Assembly: GCA_913777615.1 (NCBI GenBank)
Contig: CAJYTK010000009.1
Coordinates: 244,285 to 308,284 of the forward strand
Origin: an uncultured Agrobacterium sp.
GTDB taxonomy: Bacteria > Pseudomonadota > Alphaproteobacteria > Rhizobiales > Rhizobiaceae
Length of the DNA stretch: 64,000 bases
Direction of reading: 5' to 3'
Shown: in pieces, positions 9,560 to 19,616 of the stretch
Position numbering within the stretch: position 1 is the first letter of the stretch
Layout of the letters: each line of letters opens with the position of its first letter
Notes under the pieces: model-generated
The model's database searches: none
What the model was told of the DNA's origin: nothing
What the model saw: only the letters and a program-made list of their open reading frames with translations
Program-made: the position numbers and the translations under genes

Positions 9560-10774
9560 ATGCTTGATGTCGTGATTGCCGGGGGCGGATATGTGGGCTT
9601 GAGCGTTGCTGTCGCCATCAAGCAGGCAGCGCCGCATCTGGGCGTACAGGTCATCGAGGCTGCGCCCGAAGACGTCTGGAAGAAAGACGTGCGGGCTTCC
9701 GCAATCATTGCGGCCGCAAGCCGCATGCTGGATGTCTTCGGCATCTGGCAGGAGCTGGAGCCGGAAGCACAGCCGATCAACAAGATGATCGTGACGGATT
9801 CGCGCACGGCAGATCCCGTTCGTCCGGTGTTTCTGACCTTCGATGGCGATGTGGCGGAAGGCCAGCCCTTTGCGCATATGGTGCCGAACGTCGCCATGGT
9901 CGGCGCTCTGCGTAGTCTTTGCGAGCGACTCGGCATCGAGATACGCCATGGCCTTAGCGTTACCGGCTTTTCCGCAGGACCACAGAGCAACGTGATTTCT
10001 CTTTCCGACGGATCGTCGTTTGAGACACGTCTGCTGGTCGCCTGTGATGGCGTCAAATCGGCGCTGCGCGACATGGCTGGCATCAAGACTGTCCACTGGG
10101 CTTATGACCAGTCTGGCATCGTCACCACTGTCGAGCACGAACGCCCGCACAATGGCTGCGCGGAAGAGCATTTCCTGCCGTCCGGCCCATTCGCCATCCT
10201 GCCGCTTAAAGGCAATCGCTCCTCGCTGGTGTGGACCGAACGTACTGCGGACGCCGACAGTCTCGTTGCGTCCGACGATCTGATTTTCGAAGAAGAGCTT
10301 GAGCGGCGCTTCGGCCACAAGCTCGGACCAATCCGCCCCGTCGGTCCGCGCCGCGCTTTCCCTCTTGGCCTCACGCTCGCCCGCGCTTTCGTCGCACCGC
10401 GCATTGCGCTGGCCGGCGACGCCGCTCACGGCATTCACCCAATTTCCGGCCAAGGGCTCAATCTTGGCTTCAAGGATGCGGCAGCGTTGGCGCAAACCGT
10501 CATCGAGGCCGATCGCATCGGGCTCGATATCGGTTCTCTCAACGTGCTGAAGCGCTACCAGTCCTGGCGCCGCTTCGATACCGTGCGTATGGGCGTGACA
10601 ACCGACGTGCTGAACCGTCTTTTTTCAAACGATGTCGGCCCTATCCGCGTCGCGCGCGATTTCGGGCTTGGCCTCGTCGACCGGATTCCAGCGCTCAAAT
10701 CCTACTTTATCGGCCAAGCTGCCGGAACCTCGGATCGCAATGGCCCAAAGCTGCTGGCGGGACAACCTCTGTAG
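9560..10774 (+). CDS. FAD-dependent UbiH/UbiF/COQ6-family monooxygenase
   Basis: The 404-residue protein has the N-terminal dinucleotide-binding motif IAGGGYVGLSVA (residues 6-17) and a second FAD motif GDAAHGIHPISGQGLNLG near residue 287, typical of ubiquinone-ring hydroxylases. It probably hydroxylates a polyprenyl-phenol intermediate of ubiquinone biosynthesis at the inner membrane. Which ring position is not decidable from sequence, since alphaproteobacterial UbiH/UbiL/UbiM-type enzymes differ in regiospecificity. The ATG at 9560 is preceded by AGGAG at a good distance; the open frame extends 57 bases further upstream. Confidence 0.88.
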   Translation: MLDVVIAGGGYVGLSVAVAIKQAAPHLGVQVIEAAPEDVWKKDVRASAIIAAASRMLDVFGIWQELEPEAQPINKMIVTDSRTADPVRPVFLTFDGDVAEGQPFAHMVPNVAMVGALRSLCERLGIEIRHGLSVTGFSAGPQSNVISLSDGSSFETRLLVACDGVKSALRDMAGIKTVHWAYDQSGIVTTVEHERPHNGCAEEHFLPSGPFAILPLKGNRSSLVWTERTADADSLVASDDLIFEEELERRFGHKLGPIRPVGPRRAFPLGLTLARAFVAPRIALAGDAAHGIHPISGQGLNLGFKDAAALAQTVIEADRIGLDIGSLNVLKRYQSWRRFDTVRMGVTTDVLNRLFSNDVGPIRVARDFGLGLVDRIPALKSYFIGQAAGTSDRNGPKLLAGQPL

Positions 10775-11110
10775 CCAGCATCGTTCTTTAGCGACATCTG
10801 ATTCAGCATCTGGTGGCTTTGACGGCAGAGAAAGCCACATCTTGCCGTGAACAAAGACTGAATCTTCTGGAGTCAGCGATTCGTCTCTGATTCGTTCTCA
10901 ACCTGTTCCGAATCTTGTGGCTTTGGCGTTTCTCGGTAAAAAAGCGTTTTGCGCGACCGTATCCGGCAATCAAATGAGCGAAGACGCCGCTGATAACGCT
11001 TTCGTCCTTGCGTTTGGCCCTCTCGATTGCCATGTGTGAAGGACTAAAATGCGGGCGCCCTCACGCCGTGTCCGAAGAGTAGCAGCATCGTCGTTTTCGC
11101 GGATAGTACG
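10775..11110. promoter_or_regulatory. Helicase upstream region with GANTC cluster
   Basis: This 336-bp gap holds no convincing gene. A stem-loop (GTGGCTTT at 10813-10820, AAAGCCAC at 10831-10838) follows the monooxygenase gene but has no T tract. GANTC sites, the CcrM methylase target, begin at 10800, 10860, 10870, 10878, 10889 and 10910, with five of them inside 55 bp. Such clusters mark cell-cycle-sensitive promoters in some alphaproteobacteria; that role is inferred here. Confidence 0.55.
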
Positions 11111-14100
11111 TTGAATTTTCGCCCCATGATCTTGAGCGGCCGCGGTGTAACGGCCGTTCTTGGACCGACAAATACCGGCAAGACCCATTATGCCATTGAA
11201 AGAATGGTGGCGCATGGAAGCGGGGTCATAGGCCTGCCGCTGCGCCTGCTGGCGCGCGAGGTCTATACGCGACTGGTGGAAAAGGTCGGCGCCAACAACG
11301 TCGCGCTGATCACCGGCGAAGAGAAGATCTCCCCTCCCCGCGCCAAATATTCCGTCTGTACAGTGGAAGCGATGCCGCGCGAAACCAATGCCGCCTTCGT
11401 CGCCATCGACGAGGTACAGCTCGCGGGCGATCTGGAACGCGGCCACATCTTCACCGACCGCATCCTGCACTTGCGCGGCAAGGAAGAGACGCTACTTTTG
11501 GGTGCCGGCACTATGCGGCCCATTCTCGAAAAGCTGCTGCCGGGCATCGTGATGGTCGAGCGCCCTCGCCTCTCACAGCTCTTCTATGCGGGCTCGAAGA
11601 AGATCACCCGCCTGCCGCAGCGTTCGGCCATCGTCGCCTTCTCCGCCGACGAGGTCTATGCGATTGCCGAACTGGTACGTCGTCAGCGCGGCGGTGCTGC
11701 CGTCGTTCTTGGCGCGCTGTCTCCCCGCACCCGCAACGCCCAGGTCGGCCTTTATCAGAATGGCGATGTGGAATACCTTGTCGCGACCGATGCCATCGGC
11801 ATGGGTCTGAACCTCGATGTCGACCACGTGGCCTTTGCCCAGGACCGTAAATTCGACGGCTACCAGTTCCGCAATCTGAACCCGGCTGAAATGGGCCAGA
11901 TCGCCGGTCGTGCCGGACGTCATTTGCGCGACGGCACCTTTGGCGTCACGGGCCGGGTCGATCCGCTGGACGATGAGCTGGTGGAGCGGATCGAATCACA
12001 CGAGTTCGATCCGGTCAAAGTGCTGCAATGGCGCACCAAGAATTTTGATTTCTCATCCATCAGAAATCTCCAGGCGAGCCTTGACGCCGCACCAACGGTG
12101 CAGGGCCTGTCACGTGCGCTTCCCGCCATCGACCAGCAGGCGCTTGAATATCTGGCGCGCTATCCGGAGATCATCGACGTCACCACGACGGCGGAGCGTG
12201 TCGAAAGATTGTGGGAAGCCTGCGCTTTGCCGGACTATCGCCGCATCGCGCCTGCACAACATGCCGATCTGATTTCGACCCTCTATTTCGATTTGGTGAA
12301 ACGCGGTACGGTCAATGAGAATTTCATGGCCGAACAGGTGCGCCGCGCCGACCGGACAGACGGTGAGATCGACACGCTTTCCGCCAGGATTGCGCAGATC
12401 AGAACATGGACGTATGTATCCAACCGCCCAGGATGGCTTGCCGATCCGACACACTGGCAAGAAAAGACACGGGAAATCGAGGATCGATTGTCCGATGCGC
12501 TACATGAAAGGTTGACGAAACGCTTTGTTGATCGCAGGACATCTGTGCTCATGAGGCGCCTAAGAGAGAATGCGATGCTTGAAGCTGAAATCAGTGTGAA
12601 TGGTGATGTCTTCGTAGAAGGACATCATGTCGGTCAATTGGCGGGATTCCGGTTCACCCCGGTTTCGGGAACCGAAGGCCCGGATGCCAAGGCCGTGCAG
12701 GCGGCAGCGCAAAAGGCGCTCGCATTGGAGTACGAGGCGCGTGCCGCCCGCCTCCATGCCAGTGGCAACGGCGACCTCGCCTTGAGCTCGGACGGCCTCG
12801 TCCGCTGGCTCGGTGAGCCCGTGGCGCGTCTGGCCGCTGGCGACAACATCATGAAGCCACGCGTCATTATGCTGGCCGACGAGCAGTTGAGCGGCAATGC
12901 GCGTGACCACGCGCTTGCCCGCATCGAGCGCTTCGTCAATCATCAGATCGCGACGGTGCTGAAGCCGCTCGACGATATTTCTCGTGCCGAAGACCTGCAG
13001 GGTCTTGCCAAGGGCCTGGCGTTCCAGTTGGTCGAAAATCTCGGCATCCTGTTCCGTCGTGATGTGGCCGAGGAGGTCAAGACGCTGGACCAGGACGCGC
13101 GCGCTTCCATGCGCCGTTACGGCATCCGCTTCGGCGCCTATCACGTCTTTCTGCCTGCACTTTTGAAGCCGGCGCCTGCCGAGCTCGTGACACTGCTCTG
13201 GGCCTTGAAGAATGACGGTCTTGGCAAGCCGGGCTATGGCGATCTCATTCCAGTTCTGGCCGCTGGCCGCACCTCGGTCGTGACCGATCCCGGCTTCGAG
13301 CGCATGTTCTACAAGCTTGCTGGTTTCCGTTTCCTCGGCAAGCGCGCCGTGCGCATCGATATTCTCGAGCGCCTGGCAGACCTCATCCGTCCGCTGCTGC
13401 AGTGGAAGCCCGGTCAGCAACCGCGCCCAGAAGGCGCCTATGACGGTCGCCGCTTCACCACCACCACAGCAATGCTGTCGATCCTCGGCGCGACGCTGGA
13501 CGACATGGAAGAGATCCTCAAGGGTCTCGGCTACCGTGCCGATCAGGTCTCTGCAGAAGAGGCAGCGACTTTCCTGGCCGCACAGAGCGGCGAGCCTGCC
13601 AAGGCAGGTGTGACAGACGCCGCTCCAGCTGAAGACGCTGCAAATGACGATGCGGACGCCTCCGATGCCTCCGAACAGGAAGCCTCTGCCGAAGCGCCGG
13701 TCGAAACAGTTGCAGAGGTGAAGGCTGAAGAGCCGAAAACCGAAGGAAGCACGTCTGAAGAAGGCAAGACCGAGGAAGCGACGGCTGAAAACGCTGAGCC
13801 GAAGCCGGTCCTTCTGTGGCGTCCAGGTGGCCGCAACGACAATCAGCGCAGCGATAACCGCCGCCCGGGCAACCGCAGTGCCGGTAACCGCGGCGAAGGC
13901 GAACGTCGCGAAGCGGGCGAAGGTCGTCCAGGCAACCGCCACAATGCCAATCGTGACGCTAACCGTGATGGCGATCGCAAGCGCGAAGGCGGCCGTCCGG
14001 ACAATAAGGCACGCGGCAACAACAATCGTGGCGATCGTCCTGATCGGGGCGAGCGCAAGGATCGTCCCGAACGCAACGATCGCGGCGGCAAGCCGCAGGG

Positions 14101-14203
14101 TCAGCAGCGTTTCGAGGCAAAGCCACCGCGCAAGGAAAAGCCGATGGATCCGGATTCGCCTTTCGCCAAGCTCGCTGCTCTCAAGGAGCAGCTGAAGAAG
14201 TAA
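11111..14203 (+). CDS. SUV3-like RNA/DNA helicase with disordered C-terminal tail
   Basis: The 1030-residue protein has a superfamily 2 helicase core resembling mitochondrial SUV3: Walker A GPTNTGKT at about 18-25, motif II DEVQLAGD near 100, and motif VI QIAGRAGRHLRDGTFG near 260. From about residue 830 it turns into an acidic Ala/Glu-rich stretch, then a basic Arg/Asn/Gly/Asp-rich tail of repeated RNR, NRD and GDR-like units, ending DSPFAKLAALKEQLKK. SUV3 proteins work with RNases in RNA decay; the bacterial role is little characterised. The start is uncertain: TTG at 11111 or ATG at 11126, neither with a clear Shine-Dalgarno sequence. An S4 RNA-binding gene follows 4 bp later, probably co-translated. 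Confidence 0.88.
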   Translation: MNFRPMILSGRGVTAVLGPTNTGKTHYAIERMVAHGSGVIGLPLRLLAREVYTRLVEKVGANNVALITGEEKISPPRAKYSVCTVEAMPRETNAAFVAIDEVQLAGDLERGHIFTDRILHLRGKEETLLLGAGTMRPILEKLLPGIVMVERPRLSQLFYAGSKKITRLPQRSAIVAFSADEVYAIAELVRRQRGGAAVVLGALSPRTRNAQVGLYQNGDVEYLVATDAIGMGLNLDVDHVAFAQDRKFDGYQFRNLNPAEMGQIAGRAGRHLRDGTFGVTGRVDPLDDELVERIESHEFDPVKVLQWRTKNFDFSSIRNLQASLDAAPTVQGLSRALPAIDQQALEYLARYPEIIDVTTTAERVERLWEACALPDYRRIAPAQHADLISTLYFDLVKRGTVNENFMAEQVRRADRTDGEIDTLSARIAQIRTWTYVSNRPGWLADPTHWQEKTREIEDRLSDALHERLTKRFVDRRTSVLMRRLRENAMLEAEISVNGDVFVEGHHVGQLAGFRFTPVSGTEGPDAKAVQAAAQKALALEYEARAARLHASGNGDLALSSDGLVRWLGEPVARLAAGDNIMKPRVIMLADEQLSGNARDHALARIERFVNHQIATVLKPLDDISRAEDLQGLAKGLAFQLVENLGILFRRDVAEEVKTLDQDARASMRRYGIRFGAYHVFLPALLKPAPAELVTLLWALKNDGLGKPGYGDLIPVLAAGRTSVVTDPGFERMFYKLAGFRFLGKRAVRIDILERLADLIRPLLQWKPGQQPRPEGAYDGRRFTTTTAMLSILGATLDDMEEILKGLGYRADQVSAEEAATFLAAQSGEPAKAGVTDAAPAEDAANDDADASDASEQEASAEAPVETVAEVKAEEPKTEGSTSEEGKTEEATAENAEPKPVLLWRPGGRNDNQRSDNRRPGNRSAGNRGEGERREAGEGRPGNRHNANRDANRDGDRKREGGRPDNKARGNNNRGDRPDRGERKDRPERNDRGGKPQGQQRFEAKPPRKEKPMDPDSPFAKLAALKEQLKK

Positions 14204-14207
14204 GTCT

Positions 14208-14624
14208 ATGGGTCAAAAGGAACAGCCACTCGAAGCCGGGCGTCAGCGCCTCGACAAGTGGCTGTTCTTCGCCCGTATGGCAAAATCCCGATCGATTGCC
14301 CAGAGCTACATTCAGTCGGGCAATATCCGGGTCAATGGCGCGCCCATCCGCCAAGCCAGCCATATGGTAAAGCCCGGTGACAAGCTCGATATCTCCGTCG
14401 AGCGGATGGACCGCATTCTCATCGTCAAGGCGGCGGGCGAGCGGCGCGGGCCTTATGAAGAGGCCAGGCTTCTGTATGACGATCAAACCCCTCCCCGCGA
14501 ACCGAAGGATCGCTTGACCCTGCTGGAGCAGGCTGTTCGCCAGCCAGGCAGCGGTCGTCCGACCAAGAAGGAACGCCGGGCGCTAGACAGGTTCATCTCG
14601 GAGAGGGATAACGATCCAGATTAG
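14208..14624 (+). CDS. S4-domain RNA-binding protein (Hsp15-like)
   Basis: The 138-residue protein starts with an S4 domain (about residues 13-75: RLDKWLFFARMAKSRSIAQ, then the IRVNGAPIRQASHMVKPGD loop). A basic C-terminal tail follows. It resembles Hsp15 (HslR), which binds stalled 50S subunits still carrying nascent-chain tRNA. It begins 4 bp after the helicase stop codon, so the two probably form one RNA- or ribosome-related operon. Confidence 0.88.
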   Translation: MGQKEQPLEAGRQRLDKWLFFARMAKSRSIAQSYIQSGNIRVNGAPIRQASHMVKPGDKLDISVERMDRILIVKAAGERRGPYEEARLLYDDQTPPREPKDRLTLLEQAVRQPGSGRPTKKERRALDRFISERDNDPD

Positions 14625-14781
14625 AATAAACGACTATTTTGCTCGCTTTTTTCAGCATGGTTTATCCTTGCTATCTTGGGTCAAAGGCATTACGTCACTT
14701 GCGAAAATGCCCTGTCTGAATTCCGGGCGAAGGCTTGTGTTCGAAAGCCACTGACCCGGCCTGCATATTCTGGAGTTCTTC

Positions 14782-15120
14782 ATGACGTATGTCGTGACCG
14801 ATAATTGCATTCGCTGCAAGTACACTGATTGTGTTGAAGTCTGCCCCGTGGATTGCTTCTACGAAGGTGAAAACTTCCTCGCCATCAACCCTGACGAATG
14901 CATCGATTGCGGCGTGTGCGAGCCGGAATGTCCCGCCGAGGCGATCAAGCCAGATACCGAGCCGGGCCTCGACAAGTGGCTGAAAATCAATGCGGAATAT
15001 GCTGCTATCTGGCCAAACATCACGGTCAAGCGCGATCCGCTGCCGGAAGCCAAGGAGATGGACGGCGTCGAGGGCAAGCTCGACCTCTACTTCTCCGCTG
15101 AGCCTGGCAAAGGCGACTGA
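14782..15120 (+). CDS. fdxA: 7Fe-8S ferredoxin FdxA
   Basis: The 112-residue ferredoxin has a first cysteine group at residues 9, 12, 17, 21 and 25 and a second at 40, 43, 46 and 50 ([12 protein letters not shown]). This spacing is typical of [3Fe-4S][4Fe-4S] ferredoxins of the Azotobacter FdI/FdxA type. The C-terminal extension with [14 protein letters not shown] is also typical. It serves as a low-potential electron carrier in the cytoplasm. A 157-bp leader separates it from the S4 gene and a terminator follows directly. Confidence 0.95.
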   Translation: MTYVVTDNCIRCKYTDCVEVCPVDCFYEGENFLAINPDECIDCGVCEPECPAEAIKPDTEPGLDKWLKINAEYAAIWPNITVKRDPLPEAKEMDGVEGKLDLYFSAEPGKGD

Positions 15121-15145
15121 TACAAGTCAGCTCTGTGTAAATATT

Positions 15146-15179
15146 AAAAGCCTCCCGGCACCCGCCGCGGAGGCTTTTT
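15146..15179. terminator. Bidirectional terminator between fdxA and holA
   Basis: AAAAGCCTCC (15146-15155) pairs with GGAGGCTTTT (15169-15178) around a 13-nt loop, with a T tract on the plus side and matching A-rich sequence on the other. It can end both convergent units. Confidence 0.88.
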
Positions 15180-15203
15180 CATTTCTCTCGATCGATAGAA
15201 AGA

Positions 15204-16241
15204 TCAGCCGCCCCTACCCGCTTGCAGGGTTGTGGCAAGCAGCGTCAGAAGCGCCACGCTCTCTTCCAGGCTCTGACGCTGGCGACTTTGCAGGATCGCT
15301 GACTGCAACCGGTTCATTTCTCTGGCAATCGCTGCCGGCTGCCATGTGCGTAGCGCTCGCTCGATGATCGGCTTGCGGCGAAAATGAATGCCGCGCCCAA
15401 GCGTCTGCATCACTTGGCCTGCCTGAAGCTTCTTCTCGTCCATTTCGGCCCGCATCTGGTCGAGCAACTGAAATTGCCTTAGGCATCCCTGCAGCACAAG
15501 AAAGATCGGCGTCTTCGAGGAGATGATCTTCTGGCTAGCGTGAAAGAAGCCGTTGCGATCGCCCTTGAGGATCGCGTCCACGGCGTCGTCCGCAGACACC
15601 GCACTGGCATCGCCAATGATCGCCTCGACATCGTCTTCCTCGATCACATCTCGGCCACGGCAGTAGAGCGCCAGTTTCTTCACCTCGTTGCGTGAGGCAA
15701 TGCGGTCGCCACCCAGCGACTCGATTAGCCGCTGTCGTGCCGCTGGCGTGATCCTTAAATTTTCATCGGCAAGCTCATGATCGATCAACGCGTTCAACGA
15801 TCTTGCATCATCGGCATAGCAAGGAATGGCGGCAATAGCGCGTGAGGGCTCGGCGATCTTGCGAAGCCCCGTGCCTTTTTTAAGGTCGCCTGCCTCGATA
15901 ATGAGAAAGCTTGTCTCTGGCGGACTATCCGCCAGCACCTGAAGCGCATCGACCAACGGCTTTTCATTGGCCGCACCCTTGACCCAGACAAGCTTTTCGC
16001 CGCCAAAGAGGCCAATGGCGTTCACCTCGTCCAAAAGCCGTCCTGGGTCGCCCTGCAGGTCGGTGACGGCAAGTTTCAGCGAGGCGAAGGCATCATTCGG
16101 ATCGATACCGGTCTTTTTTGCAATGATCGCAGCACGTTCCGATACCAGTCCGCGATCCGGTCCATATAGGACAAAGATGCGAAAACGCTCCGCCGGATTT
16201 TCGGCGAAGCGTTCGAATTCATGAGACTTGATTTCCGTCAT
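15204..16241 (-). CDS. holA: DNA polymerase III delta subunit
   Basis: The 345-residue protein is the clamp-loader delta subunit, which opens the beta clamp. The conserved N-terminal region reads RFFVLYGPD-like (FRIFVLYGPDRGLVSERA), followed by the KLVWVKGA and LLIDHEL-like blocks and the FFHASQKIISSKTPIF region of the collar domain. As expected for delta, the AAA+ P-loop is degenerate. It lies 9 bp after lptE in the minus-strand run leuS-lptE-holA, an arrangement seen widely in proteobacteria. Confidence 0.92.
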   Translation of the reverse strand: MTEIKSHEFERFAENPAERFRIFVLYGPDRGLVSERAAIIAKKTGIDPNDAFASLKLAVTDLQGDPGRLLDEVNAIGLFGGEKLVWVKGAANEKPLVDALQVLADSPPETSFLIIEAGDLKKGTGLRKIAEPSRAIAAIPCYADDARSLNALIDHELADENLRITPAARQRLIESLGGDRIASRNEVKKLALYCRGRDVIEEDDVEAIIGDASAVSADDAVDAILKGDRNGFFHASQKIISSKTPIFLVLQGCLRQFQLLDQMRAEMDEKKLQAGQVMQTLGRGIHFRRKPIIERALRTWQPAAIAREMNRLQSAILQSRQRQSLEESVALLTLLATTLQAGRGG

Positions 16242-16250
16242 GATCGCAGC

Positions 16251-16799
16251 TTATCGGCTGAGCGTGGCGGCAATGTCCGTGCGAATGATCTCTGCCAGTT
16301 CACGCGCCGCACGGTTTTCGCCGTCACGGATCGCACGGATCTTGGCGAATTCCTGCTGCGGCAGGTCGAGCATGGCGGTGACGGTGCGCTTTGCGGACCG
16401 CAGCACCTGACCGTCGGACATGCGCGTCAGCACATATTGACCGGTCATCGTCACGCGACCCGGATAAGGACCGTCATAGTTGCTCTTGCCGACCGACAGG
16501 CTGGTGTCGTTGGTAACCTCGGTGGAGCTGGCGCTGGAGGAAACCACCAGCTTGACCTGATAATCCGTCTTGGTGGGAGCGCCCTGCCCGCCATAGGCGA
16601 GGAAGATCAGGTGGTTGCGAACCTCCTGTGTGATGCGGTCGCCAGCGGATGAGAAGCTGACGGAGGCAAGCTTCTCACGCGTTCCCGATTCCACGCCATA
16701 GAGCGGGCGAACCTGGCAGCCCGCAAGCGCACCAGACAAAACGACGACAGACACTGCGGCGGCTATGCGGCCCCATCTGGAATAGGCATCAAACAACAA
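16251..16799 (-). CDS. lptE: LPS-assembly lipoprotein LptE
   Basis: The protein, about 182 residues, has a signal sequence ending in the lipobox LAGC (Cys28) followed by QVRPLYG, the usual start of mature alphaproteobacterial LptE. It plugs the LptD barrel and helps place LPS in the outer membrane. No ATG is available. The frame opens with two consecutive TTG codons overlapping the end of leuS, so translation is probably coupled to leuS. Position between leuS and holA supports the call. Confidence 0.85.
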   Translation of the reverse strand: MLFDAYSRWGRIAAAVSVVVLSGALAGCQVRPLYGVESGTREKLASVSFSSAGDRITQEVRNHLIFLAYGGQGAPTKTDYQVKLVVSSSASSTEVTNDTSLSVGKSNYDGPYPGRVTMTGQYVLTRMSDGQVLRSAKRTVTAMLDLPQQEFAKIRAIRDGENRAARELAEIIRTDIAATLSR

Positions 16800-19419
16800 T
16801 GTTCACGATCCTTTGTGGAACCACGATGATCTTCTTCGGCTCTGAACCGGCGAGTGCCGCCTTGACGGCATCCAGTTCCAGCACGGCGGCGCGTACGGTA
16901 TCTTGATCCGCATCGCGGGCGATTGTCAATTCGCCACGCTTCTTGCCGTTGATCTGGATCGGCAGAACAACCTCGTTCTCTTCGACCAGCGCTGGCACGA
17001 AGACAGGCCATGCCGCCTGAGCAACCAGACCGGAATTGCCAAGAACCTTCCAGCACTCTTCCGCCAGATGCGGCGTCATCGGCGCAATCATGCGGATGAG
17101 TATTTCTGCGGCATCGCGCGCCGCAGCCTTCACGTCATCCGCCTTGCCACCGGCAGCAACCTCGGCCAACGGACCAGCCAGTGCGTTGACCAGTTCGTAG
17201 ATGCGGGCGATCGCCTTGTTGAAGGCAAGCTTGTCCAGATCGTCCTGTACGGCCTTCAGCGTCTTGTGCGCGGCCTTGGAAATCGCCAAGCCCTCGCCTG
17301 CCGTGGCTGGAGCTGCCTTGGCAGCCTTCAATTCGTCGGCAGCTTCGCCGATTATGCGCCAGACGCGCTGTACGAAACGATGCGCTCCTTCGACACCCGC
17401 TTCCGACCAGATTACATCTCGATCCGGCGGGCTATCGGATAGCACGAAGAAGCGCGCGGTATCGGCGCCGTAAGAGGCGATGATATCGTCTGGATCGACC
17501 ACGTTCTTTTTCGACTTCGACATCTTCTCGATGGAGCCGATCGTCACCTCCGCGCCGCCCTCCAGCATGAAGGCACGACGCTTACCGTCGACATCCTCGA
17601 TGCGGATATCGGCCGGTACGACCCATTGGCCGTTTTGGCCTTCGCCCAGGCGATAGGTCTCATGCACCACCATGCCCTGGGTGAACAGGCCTTTGAAAGG
17701 CTCCTTCACATCCACATGGCCAGTTTCCTTCATCGCGCGGGTAAAGAAGCGCGAATAGAGCAAGTGCAGGATCGCGTGTTCGATGCCGCCAATATATTGG
17801 TCGACCGGCAGCCAGCGATTGGCGACCTTTGGATCGGTCGGCTCATTCTCCCAAGGTGCGGTAAAGCGGGTGAAGTACCAGCTGGAATCGACAAACGTAT
17901 CCATGGTGTCGGTTTCGCGCCGCGCATCGTGGCCGCATTGCGGGCAGGCGACGTGACGCCATGTCGGGTGGCGATCCAGCGGATTGCCGGGGACATCGAA
18001 GGTGACGTCGTCCGGCAGCTTGACCGGCAGATCCTTCTTCGGAACCGGCACGACGCCGCAGACTTCGCAATGGATGACCGGGATCGGGCAACCCCAATAA
18101 CGCTGACGGGAAATGCCCCAGTCGCGCAGGCGGAAATTGACCTTGCGCTCCGCCTGTGGGGCGTCACCCAGCATCTGCGGCGACAGCTTGGTCACGACCG
18201 CTTCGAAGGCGTCCGTGGTCTTCATGCCGTCCAGGAAGCGGGAATTGATCATCACGCCGTCATCGACATAAGCCGTATCACCAACGGTGAAGCTTGCTGC
18301 ATCGCCATCTTCCGGCATGACGACCGGAACGACTGGCAAGCCATATTTGCGGGCAAAATCCAGGTCGCGCTGGTCGCCAGACGGGCAGCCGAAGATCGCG
18401 CCGGTGCCGTAATCCATCAGCACGAAGTTGGCGATATAGACCGGCAGCTCCCAGGACGAATCCAGAGGATGGACGACCTTGACGCCGGTATCCATGCCGC
18501 GCTTCTCAGCCGTTTCCAAAGCAGCCAGAGACGTGCCCTGACGACGGCATTCGTCGCAGAACTCGGCAATGGCGGTATTGTTCTCGGCCAAGGCTTTCGC
18601 CAGCGGATGATCCGCAGCGATCGCCAGGAACGAAGCACCAAACAGAGTGTCTGGGCGCGTGGTGTAAACCGTGATGTCACTGAACCCTTCCGGCGCAGTG
18701 GCGGCCACCGTCTGCCAGCGCAGCGACAGGCCTTCGGACTTGCCGATCCAGTTCTTCTGCATCAGCCGGACCTTTTCCGGCCACTGATCCAGCTCGTCCA
18801 GGGAATCCAGCAGATCCTGGCTGAAATCGGTGATGCGGAAGAACCATTGTGTTAGCTCACGCTGTTCGACCAGCGCACCGGAACGCCAGCCGCGACCGTC
18901 GATCACCTGTTCGTTGGCCAGAACGGTATGGTCGACCGGGTCCCAGTTGACCTTGGACTGCTTGCGATAGACCAGACCCTTCTGCATGAAGTCGATGAAC
19001 AGCGACTGCTGACGGTGGTAATAATCCACGTCGCAGGTCGCAAATTCACGGCTCCAGTCCAGCGACAGACCCATGGATTTCAGCTGGCCACGCATGGTGG
19101 CAATGTTCTGATAGGTCCAGTCCTTCGGGTGAACCTTGTTCTGCATCGCGGCGTTTTCTGCCGGCATGCCGAAGGCATCCCAACCCATGGGATGCAGCAC
19201 ATTGTAGCCGCGTGCGCGCTTGTAGCGGGCGACTACATCGCCCATCGCATAGTTGCGCACATGGCCCATATGAATGCGACCGGACGGGTACGGGAACATC
19301 TCGAGGACGTAATATTTCTCGCGGGTGTCGCTATTGTCGGTCACGAAGACCTTGTCTTCGTTCCACTGCTGCTGCCAGCGCGGCTCGGCGTCGCGAGGAT
19401 TATAACGTTCGATGGCCAT
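16789..19419 (-). CDS. leuS: Leucyl-tRNA synthetase
   Basis: The 876-residue class I synthetase has the HIGH-type motif HMGH at 50-53, a CP1 editing domain around 220-420 and a leucine-specific region. The KMSKS motif is near residue 633 and a C-terminal anticodon-binding and tail domain follows. It charges tRNA-Leu and edits mischarged norvaline and isoleucine. The frame opens at 19488, but [15 protein letters not shown] at 19419 is the conserved start. It overlaps lptE by 11 bp. Confidence 0.97.
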   Translation of the reverse strand: MAIERYNPRDAEPRWQQQWNEDKVFVTDNSDTREKYYVLEMFPYPSGRIHMGHVRNYAMGDVVARYKRARGYNVLHPMGWDAFGMPAENAAMQNKVHPKDWTYQNIATMRGQLKSMGLSLDWSREFATCDVDYYHRQQSLFIDFMQKGLVYRKQSKVNWDPVDHTVLANEQVIDGRGWRSGALVEQRELTQWFFRITDFSQDLLDSLDELDQWPEKVRLMQKNWIGKSEGLSLRWQTVAATAPEGFSDITVYTTRPDTLFGASFLAIAADHPLAKALAENNTAIAEFCDECRRQGTSLAALETAEKRGMDTGVKVVHPLDSSWELPVYIANFVLMDYGTGAIFGCPSGDQRDLDFARKYGLPVVPVVMPEDGDAASFTVGDTAYVDDGVMINSRFLDGMKTTDAFEAVVTKLSPQMLGDAPQAERKVNFRLRDWGISRQRYWGCPIPVIHCEVCGVVPVPKKDLPVKLPDDVTFDVPGNPLDRHPTWRHVACPQCGHDARRETDTMDTFVDSSWYFTRFTAPWENEPTDPKVANRWLPVDQYIGGIEHAILHLLYSRFFTRAMKETGHVDVKEPFKGLFTQGMVVHETYRLGEGQNGQWVVPADIRIEDVDGKRRAFMLEGGAEVTIGSIEKMSKSKKNVVDPDDIIASYGADTARFFVLSDSPPDRDVIWSEAGVEGAHRFVQRVWRIIGEAADELKAAKAAPATAGEGLAISKAAHKTLKAVQDDLDKLAFNKAIARIYELVNALAGPLAEVAAGGKADDVKAAARDAAEILIRMIAPMTPHLAEECWKVLGNSGLVAQAAWPVFVPALVEENEVVLPIQINGKKRGELTIARDADQDTVRAAVLELDAVKAALAGSEPKKIIVVPQRIVNIVV

Positions 19420-19616
19420 ACTTCTGAAATCCGGGTATCGAGGGGGTAATGCGCGCTGACCTTCACCATGAAACGGCCGATGCGTCAAGTTTTGCAGGGC
19501 GTTAGGGGGCGCAAACTTGGAATACAGCGCTTAAATGGTGACATTGATGCTTGGCATCAAGCCACCACGGCTCTAGGACGAACACAACACAGTCTGAGAT
19601 AGAACAGAGGTTTCCC

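Noticed and set aside
12560-13942. Long minus-strand open frame (460 codons) inside the helicase gene
   Set aside because: It is antisense to a well-conserved helicase and to its low-complexity tail. The translation has no recognisable domain and is explained by GC-rich codon bias.
13850-14090. Tandem DNA repeat or CRISPR-like array in the helicase tail
   Set aside because: The repetition is at the amino-acid level (Arg/Asn/Gly/Asp-rich units with varied codons). The DNA units are neither identical nor evenly spaced.
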